A stretch of 64,000 bases of DNA, taken from contig NZ_CP021111.1 of NCBI RefSeq assembly GCF_002119665.1, positions 5,270,001-5,334,000 on the forward strand. The letters are read 5' to 3'. The notes under the pieces were generated by a model. That model ran no database searches, was not told the DNA's origin, and saw only the letters and a list, made by a program, of their open reading frames with translations. Below are positions 54,168-63,100 of this stretch, one piece after another. Position 1 is the stretch's first letter; the number at the start of each line of letters is the position of its first letter. Source of the stretch: Bordetella genomosp. 13. GTDB lineage: Bacteria > Pseudomonadota > Gammaproteobacteria > Burkholderiales > Burkholderiaceae_B. A program made the position numbers and the translations under genes.

Positions 54168-56486
54168 ATGAATTCCAGGCCCGATCCGCGCACGTCCGCT
54201 TTCGCGCGGCTGCGCATGCTGCCCAGGCTGGCGGCCGCGCTGCTGTGGGCGGCCGGCGCAAGCGCGGCGCACGCGCAGGCCGCGGCGGCGCCGGAACAGC
54301 CCGTCATGCCTGCCGAGGCGGCCATGCCAGCCGGTGCGCCGGATGCCGACGCATCGCTGCCCGCGGGCGCCCGCACGTACAGCGTGCCGCTGTACGACCT
54401 GGGGGCGCGCCAGGGGCTGCCGCTGCGCGGCGTGGACGGCTACAACGGCGTGGACTTCGGCCTGCGCGCCGACGAGCGCGTGGTGCGCGCGCGCCTGCTG
54501 ATGGACTACACCTATTCGCCGGCGCTGCTGCCCGAGCTGTCGCACATCAAGGTGCAGATCAACGGCGACGTGGCCAACAGCATCGCGCTGCCGAAGGAAA
54601 CCGCCGGCACGCCGCAGCAGCGCGCGGTCGACCTGCCCGTGCCGGCATTGCGCGAATTCAATCGTCTTGACCTGCAGCTGATCGGCCATTACACGCTCAG
54701 TTGCGAAGATCCCGTCCATTCCAGCCTGTGGGCCAACGTCGGCCCGCGCAGCGCCCTCGAACTGTCGGTGGTGCCGGTGGACCTGCCCAACGACCTGGCG
54801 CTGCTGCCGGTTCCCTTCTTCGACCCACGCGACGGCCGGCCGCTGGAGTTGCCGGTGGTGATGCCCGGCGCGCCCGGTGCGGGTCGCCTCGAGGCCGCCG
54901 GCATCGTGTCGTCCTGGCTGGGGGCGCTGGCGGGATACCGCGGCGCCAGTTTCCCCGTGAGCCTGGACGCGCTGCCGGCACACGGCCATGCGGTCGTGCT
55001 GGCGCGGCAGGGCGATGCCTTGCCCGCGCTGCAACTGCCGGCCTTGTCCGGCCCGACGCTGGCCATCGTGGCCAATCCCAATGATGCGCACGGCAAGCTG
55101 CTGCTGGTGCTGGGCCGCGACGACGCCGAGATCCGCCAGGCCGCGACCGCGCTGGCGCTGGGCCACCAGACGCTGTCGGGGCCCACGGCGGCGATCACCA
55201 GGCTGGTGGCCCCCGAGGCCCGCCAGCCGTATGACGCTCCCAACTGGCTGCGCCGCGATCGTCCCACGCAGTTCGGCGAACTGCTGCCCGCCAGCCAGTT
55301 GACGGTATACGGACATCGTCCGGCGCCGGTGAATCTGAATCTGCGGCTGCCTCCGGGCCTGTTCGGCTGGCGCAGCGACGGCGTGCCGATCGACCTGCGC
55401 TACCGCTATTCGCCGCGTCCCGGTGCGCATCAATCGGTGCTCGAGGTCACTGCCGGCGACCAGCTGGTGCAAAGCGTGTCGCTGCGCTCCGAACGGCGCG
55501 AAGAGACCTTCAGCAGGGTGTTCGGCATGCCGCTGTCGGAGTCGCGCGCGACGGTGCAGGTGCCCACGTACATGCTGCCTCCGCTGGCGGCGCTGCAGTT
55601 CCGCTACATCTACGAATACGCCAAGCTCGGCGAATGCCAGAACAGCATCGTCGACAACATCATGAGCGCGATCGATCCCGGATCGACGATCGACATCTCG
55701 GGGCTGCCGCAGTACGCGCCCATGCCCGACCTGCGCGCCTACGCCGATGCGGGCTTCCCGTTCACGCGGATGGCCGACCTGTCGGAGACGGCCGTGATCC
55801 TGCCCGACCAGCCGGGCCCCGCCGACTACGCCGCGTATCTGGGCCTGCTGGGCGCGATGGGCGAGTCCACAGGCTATCCCGGCGTGGGCGTGACCGTGGG
55901 GCAGGCGGCACAGGCCGACTCGCTGCGCGGCAAGGACCTGCTGGTGCTTGCCTCGGGCGACAACCAGCCCTTGCTGAAGCGCTGGCACGGCGACCTGCCC
56001 AGGGGCTTCGACGGCAGCCGCGGCTTCGGCATTTCCGACTGGCTGTCGCGCACGCTGGATTGGCGAGGCGACGATCCGCGCGACCGCCGGGCATCGGCCC
56101 ATGCGCGGGTCGCATCCACCAGCAGCGGCGCCACCGGCGTGCTGGCCGGCATGGAATCGCCGCTGTCTTCCGGCCGCAGCGTGGTGGTGGTCTCCGGCAG
56201 CAACGCCGATGGCCTGGCCGCGGCGGTGCGGGCCGTGCGCGCCAACCGCAACAACGTCGACAAGATCGAAGGCAGCCTGGCCGTGGTCCACGGCGCCGAA
56301 GTCTCGTCCCTGGCCAACGAACAGAGCTATTACGTCGGCAGCCTGCCGACGTGGCTGGCGGTGCAGTGGTTCTTCGCCAATCATCCGCTGCTGCTGGTGC
56401 TGGCGGTGCTGTTGAGCGCCACGGTCATTGCCGTGCTGGTCTACCTGTCCCTGCGCGCTCGTGCGCAACGCCGCCTCGGATCCTGA
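54168..56486 (+). CDS. bcsB: Cellulose synthase periplasmic subunit BcsB, first copy
   Basis: Membrane-anchored periplasmic protein that guides the glucan and is essential for BcsA activity. The 772-residue protein has a signal peptide ending SAAHAQ, paired carbohydrate-binding and flavodoxin-like domains (LIGHYTLSCEDPVHSSLWAN, FPFTRMADLSETAVILPDQ, YAKLGECQNSIVDNIMSAID), and one C-terminal membrane anchor (LLLVLAVLLSATVIAVLVYL). ATG 54168 follows GGGAG by six bases. It is followed immediately by a second full-length BcsB. Confidence 0.95.
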   Translation: MNSRPDPRTSAFARLRMLPRLAAALLWAAGASAAHAQAAAAPEQPVMPAEAAMPAGAPDADASLPAGARTYSVPLYDLGARQGLPLRGVDGYNGVDFGLRADERVVRARLLMDYTYSPALLPELSHIKVQINGDVANSIALPKETAGTPQQRAVDLPVPALREFNRLDLQLIGHYTLSCEDPVHSSLWANVGPRSALELSVVPVDLPNDLALLPVPFFDPRDGRPLELPVVMPGAPGAGRLEAAGIVSSWLGALAGYRGASFPVSLDALPAHGHAVVLARQGDALPALQLPALSGPTLAIVANPNDAHGKLLLVLGRDDAEIRQAATALALGHQTLSGPTAAITRLVAPEARQPYDAPNWLRRDRPTQFGELLPASQLTVYGHRPAPVNLNLRLPPGLFGWRSDGVPIDLRYRYSPRPGAHQSVLEVTAGDQLVQSVSLRSERREETFSRVFGMPLSESRATVQVPTYMLPPLAALQFRYIYEYAKLGECQNSIVDNIMSAIDPGSTIDISGLPQYAPMPDLRAYADAGFPFTRMADLSETAVILPDQPGPADYAAYLGLLGAMGESTGYPGVGVTVGQAAQADSLRGKDLLVLASGDNQPLLKRWHGDLPRGFDGSRGFGISDWLSRTLDWRGDDPRDRRASAHARVASTSSGATGVLAGMESPLSSGRSVVVVSGSNADGLAAAVRAVRANRNNVDKIEGSLAVVHGAEVSSLANEQSYYVGSLPTWLAVQWFFANHPLLLVLAVLLSATVIAVLVYLSLRARAQRRLGS

Positions 56487-56488
56487 AG

Positions 56489-58858
56489 ATGTCCTCGCAC
56501 AAACACCAAGAAAAGAGCTACTCCATGCGTCAGTCCGGCCTGCGTGCGCCGCGCGGCTTCTTCCTGCGGCCCGGGATCGTGAAGTGGGGCGCGCTGCTGA
56601 TGAGCTGCGTGCTGGGCACGCAGGCGACGGCGCAGTCCGGCGCGCGTGCGCCGGGTGTCGCGCAGCCGTCTCCCGCAGCCGAGCCCGCGCCCGCGGCCGC
56701 TCCTGCGCCCTTTCAGCCCAACGTGCGCTACACGCTCGAGCAGCTGGGCGCGCAATACCCCGTGAACCTGCGCGGCGTGGACGGCAGCAATACTTTCTCG
56801 TTCGGCGTGCGCAACGACCAGGTGGTGACCGGGGCGCGGCTGGACCTGCGCTACGCCTATTCGCCCTCGCTGTTGACCGACCTGTCGCACATCAATGTGC
56901 TGGTCAATGACGAAGTGGCCGCCACGATACCGGTGCCCAGGGAAACGGCGGGCACGAACCTGCAGCGCACCGTCGACATCCCGCCCTACCTGATCACCGC
57001 GTTCAGCAATCTGCGGCTGCAGCTGATCGGCCACTACACGATGGAGTGCGAGGATCCCCTGCACTCCAGCCTGTGGGCCAACATCAGCAACCAGAGCTCG
57101 CTGCAGCTGGCCACCGCGCCGCTGCAGCTGCCCAACGACCTGGCCCTGCTGCCCGAGCCCTTCTTCGACCGCCGCGATGGCCGCCGCCTGGAGCTGCCAT
57201 TCGTGTTCGCCGGCAATCCCGACGGCGCCGTGCTGGAAGCGGCTGGCGCCGTGTCGTCGTGGTTCGGCGCGCTGGCGGGTTATCGCGGCGCGCGTTTCCC
57301 CGCCTCGGTGGCGCAGATTCCGGCGCAGGGCAACGCGGTCGTGTTCGCGGCCGGCGGCGCGCAGGCCGGCATGGCGCCGGCGCCGCTGCAAGGCCCGACG
57401 CTGGCCGTCGTGACCAACCCCAACGATCCCAACGGCAAGCTGCTGCTGGTGATGGGGCGCGATGCCAAGGAACTGAAGCAGGCCGCCGCGGCGCTGGTCA
57501 CCGGCAGCCAGACGCTGACCGGCCCCTCGGCCAGCATCACGCAGTTCGCGGACCTGCAGCCGCGCAAGCCCTACGACGCGCCCAAGTGGCTGCGCACCGA
57601 TCGGCCCGTGTCCTTCGGCGAGTTGATCGACGCGCAGCGCCTGAACGTGTCGGGCTACAGCCCAGACACCATCCGCGTCGACGTGCGCGTGCCGCCGGAC
57701 CTGTTCGGCTGGCGCGAGGGCAAGGTGCCGGTGGACCTGCACTATCGCTATACGCCGCAACCCACGTCGGTGAACTCGGCGCTGCTGTTCAGCGTGGACG
57801 ACCAGTTCGTGAAGTCCATGCCGCTGTTCGCGCTGGAACGCATCGAGGACGGCGGCAAGCTGCGCGGCCAGGTGCTGCCCGACGAGAGCCTGCCGATGCA
57901 GGCGCGGCTGGACGTGCCCCTGGAGCTGCTGAAATCGCGTGCGCAGCTCCAGTTCCGCTACATGTACGACTACATCAAGCAGGGCGAGTGCCGCGACATC
58001 ATCATCGACAATGTGCGCGGCGCCATCGATCCCGAATCGACGATAGACGTCAGCGGCTATCCGCACTACATCGCGATGCCGGATCTTGCGGCCTTCTCGC
58101 AGGCCGGTTTCCCGTTCACGCGCATGGCGGACCTGTCTGAAACCGCCGTCATCCTGGGCGCGAACGCCGGCCCGCAGGAATACGCCGCGTACCTGACCGT
58201 GATGGGCCGCATGGGCGAGTCCACCGGTTATCCCGCCACCGGCGTCACGGTGCTGCGCGCGCAGCAGGCGTCTTCCGCGCCGTCGGGCAAGGACCTGCTG
58301 GTCATCGCCTCGGGCGCAGACCAGACGTGGCTGAAAGAGTGGGCCGAGCGCATGCCGGCGGCGTATGAACGTGGCGCGCGCTTCGCCGTGTCCGACCTGG
58401 TGTATCGCGTGATGGGCTGGTTCCATGTCGATCCGCGCCTGGACGAGGCGCCGCGCCGTACGGCGCTGGCCTACACCAGCAGCGGCGTCAGCGCGGTGGT
58501 GGCCGGTTTCGAGTCGCCGCAGGAAGACCGGCGCAGCGTGGTGCTGATCGCCAGCAACCGGCCCGAGGGCCTGCAGGATGCCGCCCTGGCCTTGCTGGGC
58601 GGCAAGGAGTACGAACGTCCCATCCAGGGCAGCCTGGCCGTCATCCGCGGCAAGCAGGTGGATTCGCTGGTGGGCGAGCATCACTACTATGTCGGCGAAC
58701 TGGGCTTCTTCAAGCGCATCGACTGGTGGCTGTCCGCCATCTCGCCGAACCTGACGCTGGCCGGGCTGGCGGCGTCGCTGATCGTGCTGGCGGCGCTGCT
58801 GGGCCTGCTGCTTGCATGGGTGCTGGGCCGTCGCAAGCCTCGCGCTCCGTCGGCTTGA
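56489..58858 (+). CDS. bcsB: Cellulose synthase periplasmic subunit BcsB, second copy
   Basis: A 789-residue paralogue of the preceding protein, not a fragment: it has its own signal peptide (WGALLMSCVLGTQATAQ), LIGHYTMECEDPLHSSLWAN, FPFTRMADLSETAVILGAN, YIKQGECRDIIIDNVRGAID and a C-terminal anchor (LTLAGLAASLIVLAALLGLL). The two copies are clearly alike but diverged throughout, so the duplication is not recent. ATG 56489 is two bases after the first bcsB stop; ATG 56525, with a better Shine-Dalgarno (AAAGAG), would drop 12 residues. Having two BcsB proteins suggests a hetero-assembly or specialised roles. Confidence 0.93.
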   Translation: MSSHKHQEKSYSMRQSGLRAPRGFFLRPGIVKWGALLMSCVLGTQATAQSGARAPGVAQPSPAAEPAPAAAPAPFQPNVRYTLEQLGAQYPVNLRGVDGSNTFSFGVRNDQVVTGARLDLRYAYSPSLLTDLSHINVLVNDEVAATIPVPRETAGTNLQRTVDIPPYLITAFSNLRLQLIGHYTMECEDPLHSSLWANISNQSSLQLATAPLQLPNDLALLPEPFFDRRDGRRLELPFVFAGNPDGAVLEAAGAVSSWFGALAGYRGARFPASVAQIPAQGNAVVFAAGGAQAGMAPAPLQGPTLAVVTNPNDPNGKLLLVMGRDAKELKQAAAALVTGSQTLTGPSASITQFADLQPRKPYDAPKWLRTDRPVSFGELIDAQRLNVSGYSPDTIRVDVRVPPDLFGWREGKVPVDLHYRYTPQPTSVNSALLFSVDDQFVKSMPLFALERIEDGGKLRGQVLPDESLPMQARLDVPLELLKSRAQLQFRYMYDYIKQGECRDIIIDNVRGAIDPESTIDVSGYPHYIAMPDLAAFSQAGFPFTRMADLSETAVILGANAGPQEYAAYLTVMGRMGESTGYPATGVTVLRAQQASSAPSGKDLLVIASGADQTWLKEWAERMPAAYERGARFAVSDLVYRVMGWFHVDPRLDEAPRRTALAYTSSGVSAVVAGFESPQEDRRSVVLIASNRPEGLQDAALALLGGKEYERPIQGSLAVIRGKQVDSLVGEHHYYVGELGFFKRIDWWLSAISPNLTLAGLAASLIVLAALLGLLLAWVLGRRKPRAPSA

Positions 58859-58863
58859 CGGCC

Positions 58864-60102
58864 ATGCGCGCCATGCCGCCACGACGCCTGTCGACGCTGC
58901 CTGGCCGCGTCGGCGGCGCGTTTGTCGGCGCGATCATGGCGGCATGGATCGCGCTGCTGGCGCCGGCCACGGCTGGGGCGGCCGACGCGCCGGATGCGGC
59001 CGTGTGCGGACCGCGGGCATGGCCCAGGTACGACGGCTTTCTCGCGCACTTCGTGCAGCCCGACGGACGCGTGCTCGACGGCAGCACGCCGCAGCAGCAC
59101 AGCACCTCCGAAGGGCAGTCGTACGGCATGTTCTTCGCGCTCGTCGCGGGCGATCGCGCCACCTTCGACCGCCTGTGGCGCTGGACCGTCGACAACCTGG
59201 CCGCGGGCGACATCGCGGCCAATCTGCCTGCCTGGTCCTGGGGCCGGCGCGATGACGGCTCGTGGGGCGTGCTCGACGCCAATGCGGCATCCGATGCCGA
59301 CGTGTGGTTCGTCTACGCGCTGCTCGAGGCCGCGCGCCTGTGGAATCGCCCGCATTATGAAGGCGATGCGCGCGCGCTGCTCAAGCAGATCGAGGCCCGC
59401 GAGATCGCGCACCTGCCCGGCTTCGGAGCGATGCTGTTGCCGGGCCCGTACGGCTTCGTGCAGCCGGGCCTGCAATGGCGCCTGAACCCCAGCTACCTGC
59501 CTGTGCCGGTGCTGCGCCGCCTGGCCGAAGCGTCGCCGCAGGGACCATGGTCCGCCATTGCCGACAACACGCTGCGGCTGGTGCGCCAGACCAGCCCGCA
59601 CGGCTATGCGCCCGATTGGACGGCCTATCGTGCAAGCGGAACCGGCGGCGAGTTCATCGCCGATCCCGTCAAGGGGCCGGTCGGCAGCTACGACGCCATC
59701 CGCGTCTATCTCTGGGCAGGCATGATGCCGCACGCCGATCCGCTGGCGCGTCCGATGCAGGAAGCGGTGGCCGGCCTGGCGCGCGCCGCGGCCCGGTCCG
59801 GCGCGCCGCCGGAAACCGTGCAGACCGACAGCGGCAGCGTCGCGGGCGCCGGCCCGTACGGATTCTCGGCAGCGCTGCTGCCCTACCTGCAAACCACGGG
59901 CCAGGCCGAGTTGTTGCGCGGCCAGTCGCGGCGCGTGCAAGACGGCTGGGACGCCAACGTGGCGGCCGCGCGGACGGGACAGCGCCAGCCCACCTACTAC
60001 GACTACATGCTCGGCCTGTTCGGCACTGGCTGGCTCGAGCAGCGCTACGCATTCGGCGCATCCGGAAGGGTGCAGCTACCGAAGGAGAACACATGTCCAT
60101 GA
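58864..60102 (+). CDS. bcsZ: Periplasmic endo-1,4-beta-glucanase BcsZ (GH8)
   Basis: Glycoside hydrolase family 8 cellulase that trims nascent cellulose in the periplasm. The 412-residue protein has a signal peptide ending TAGAA, the catalytic acid in STSEGQSYGMFFAL (Glu), WSWGRRDDGSWGVLDANAAS and the conserved Asp of DADVWFVYALLEAARLW, and RLNPSYLPVPVLR. It starts five bases after the second bcsB stop and overlaps bcsC by 10 bases. The frame is open upstream but over the bcsB2 end. Confidence 0.95.
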   Translation: MRAMPPRRLSTLPGRVGGAFVGAIMAAWIALLAPATAGAADAPDAAVCGPRAWPRYDGFLAHFVQPDGRVLDGSTPQQHSTSEGQSYGMFFALVAGDRATFDRLWRWTVDNLAAGDIAANLPAWSWGRRDDGSWGVLDANAASDADVWFVYALLEAARLWNRPHYEGDARALLKQIEAREIAHLPGFGAMLLPGPYGFVQPGLQWRLNPSYLPVPVLRRLAEASPQGPWSAIADNTLRLVRQTSPHGYAPDWTAYRASGTGGEFIADPVKGPVGSYDAIRVYLWAGMMPHADPLARPMQEAVAGLARAAARSGAPPETVQTDSGSVAGAGPYGFSAALLPYLQTTGQAELLRGQSRRVQDGWDANVAAARTGQRQPTYYDYMLGLFGTGWLEQRYAFGASGRVQLPKENTCP

Positions 60103-63100
60103 GCCGCCACACGATAGCCGCGGGGCTGTTGGCGACCTTGCTGCATCAGGCCGGCTGGGCCCAGCCCGACGCCGCCTCGACATTGGTGGAGCAGGGCCGC
60201 TACTGGCAGTCGCAGGGCGACATGCGCCGTGCGGCCCAGGCCTGGGAAAAGCTGCTGTTGACCGATCCGAACCACGCCGAAGCGCTGTACGGCATGGGGC
60301 TCGCAGCCCTGCGCGAGAACCGCGGCGGCGAGGCGCAGCAATACCTGGAACGCCTGCGCCGGCTGGACGCCAAGAGCGCCTACGCGCAGCGCCTGCAGCA
60401 GGACATCACGCTGGCCGGCGGCGCCGGCAAGACGGACCTGGAGAACGCGCGCGCCAAGGCCGCGGGCGGCGACATGCCCGGCGCCATCGCCGATTACCGG
60501 CGGGCCTTCCAGGGCCGCGAGCCGCAGGGCGAACTGGCGCTGGAGTACTACAGCCGCCTGGGCTATGTGGACGGCGAGCTGACGCCCGCGATTGCGGGCC
60601 TGGAGCGACTGTCGCGCGAATCGCCGGGCAATCCCAACATCCAGCTGGCCCTGGCCAAGCACCTGATACGCACCGAGAACCGCCGCGCCGAAGGCGTGAA
60701 GCTGCTTGCCCAGCTGTCGCGCCGCAACGACGTGGGCGCGGACGCGCTGGAAAGCTGGCGCATGGGCCTGGTGTGGATCGGCAATCCGCGGCCGGCCGAG
60801 AAGCCGCTGTTCGAGGCGTATCTGCAGGCGCATCCCGACGACAAGGCGATCCGCGACCAGATGCAGCGCACGGCCGCGCCCGCGACGGCGGCTCGCACGA
60901 GCGGCGCCGCGCGCGCCGCCGCGCCGTGGCGGCAGGATCCGCGCCTGGCGCGCGGCTTCGCGGCACTCGAATCCGGCGACCTGGTGTCGGCCGAGGCGGC
61001 ATTCCAGGAGAAGCTGCGCGAGAGCCCCGACAACGCCGACGCGCTGGGCGGAATGGGCGTGGTGCGCATGCAGCAGAACGACCCGGTGCGCGCGCAGGAG
61101 CTGCTGGCGCGCGCCGCCTCGCGGCCCGGCGCCGGCGCCAACTGGAAAAAGGCGCTGAACGGCGCGCGCTACTGGGCGCTGGTGGACCAGGCCGAGTCGG
61201 CGCGGGATGCCGGCGATACGGCCGGCGCCAGGCGCATGCTCGAGCAGGCCGTCAAGCTCGACAGCGGCCCCACCGCTGCCTACAACGCGATGGGCCGCCT
61301 CTATCTGGCCGACAATGACCTTGCAGGCGCGGAGCGCGTCTTCCGCGCCGTGCTGGCGCGCCATCGCAACGATCCCGAAGCCATGCGCGGGCTGGTCAGC
61401 GTGCTGTCGCAAAGCGGCCGGCCCGAAGAAGCCATGGCGCTGGTGCAGACGATGAGCCCCGAGCAGGCGGCCGAAGTCGGCGAAGTGGGCCGGCTGCGCG
61501 CGGCCGTGGCTGCCGGTCAGGCGCGCGCCGCCGACCAGCGCGGCGACACGGCCGGCGCGCGGCGCGCGCTCGAGGATGCCGTCAGCAACGACCCCACCAA
61601 TCCGTGGACGCGCTACGAGCTGGCTCGCCTGCTGCTGCGCACGGGCGCGGATACCGAGGCGCAGCGCGTGGTGGACGGCCTGCTTCAGACGCATCCCGAC
61701 ATGCCCGAGGCGCTGTACGCCAGCGCGCTGGTCTCTTCCGAGCGCGGCCAGTCGTCCCGGGCCTACGACACGCTGTCGCGCGTGCCCGAACAGTCGCGCA
61801 CGCCCGAGATGGCCGCGCTGGAGCGCCGCCTGTGGGTGCAGGCCCAGGCCGCCCAGGCCGCGGCCATGGCCAAGGCGGGACAGCCCGACCAGGCGCGCGC
61901 GCTGCTGGCCAGCCTCGAGCCCGCCGCCGCGCAGGACCCGCAACTGCTGGGCGCGATCGGTCAGGCTTATGTCGATGCGGGCGATCCCGGGCGCGGCCTG
62001 TCGCTGCTGCGTCCGCTGGTGTCCGGCGCCGAGCCGGGCACCGACGTGCTGATGCCCTATGCGGGCCTGCTGCTGAAGGCCGACCAGGACGTGGAGGCCG
62101 CCGGCGTGCTGCGCCGCCTGCAAGGCCGGCCGATGAGCGCGGGCCAGCGCGTCGCCTTCGACGATCTGGTGCGTCTCTATACCGTGCGCCAGGCGGACCG
62201 GCTGCGCGAACGCGGCGATCTGGTGGCGGCGTATGACATGCTGTCGCCCGTGCTGAAGCTGCGCCCCGACGATGCGCTCGCACAGGGCGCGCTGGCGCGC
62301 ATGTACGCGGCCGGCGGCGATCGCGAGAAGGCGCTGGACATCTATCGCAAGCTGCTGGAACGCGAGCCTGACAACGCGCAATTGCAGATCGGCGCGGCCG
62401 GCGTGGCCGCGCAGTTGAACGACTGGCGCTACGCCGAGAAGGCGCTGAACAGCGCGCTGGCGATCGCCCCCGATGATCCCGACGTACTGGCCAGCGCGGC
62501 GCGTCTGTACCGCGCGCAAGGCAAGACGGGTCGCGCGGCGGAACTGTATGCCGCCGCTATCGCGGCGCAAGACAAGCGAAGCGCCCCTGCTCTGGCCTCG
62601 GCGGCCGCGGGCCGTGCGCCGGCCTCCGTCAATCCCTTTGTCGGCCGGCCGGGCCAACGCACGCAGTCCGCGCGTTCCGCACAGGTGCTGGGCGACGCGC
62701 TGGGCGAACCGGTGCTCGAAACCGCGCAGGCGGCGTCCTACGGCAGCGATTCGACGACGGCGGGCGCCGCGGTGATGCCCGTGGCGCAGCCTGCATCGCC
62801 CGCCGCCATGCCTTCACAGCCGCCGGGCGCCTATGCGCAGGAAACGCAGCCCATGGCCGCGCTTCCCTACTCGGGCGCGCCTGCGCGCACGACCACCGCG
62901 CCCGCCGCGCCCGCGGCGTCCGCGGTTGCCGTGGGCACGCAGCCATCGTCGCTGCGCGCCGAGCTGGACGAAGTGATGCAGGAACGCAGTCCCGAGATCC
63001 GCGCGGGCGGTTCCGTGCGCGCCAACAATGGCGAGTCGGGCCTCAGCCGCATGACGGCCATCGAGGCGCCCGTCGAGGCCAGGCTGCCGCTGGGCGACGG

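Noticed and set aside
54114..56468. A 784-codon minus-strand open frame opposite the first bcsB, and a similar 813-codon frame opposite the second.
   Set aside because: Both are Arg/Gln/His-rich antisense shadows of the BcsB genes.
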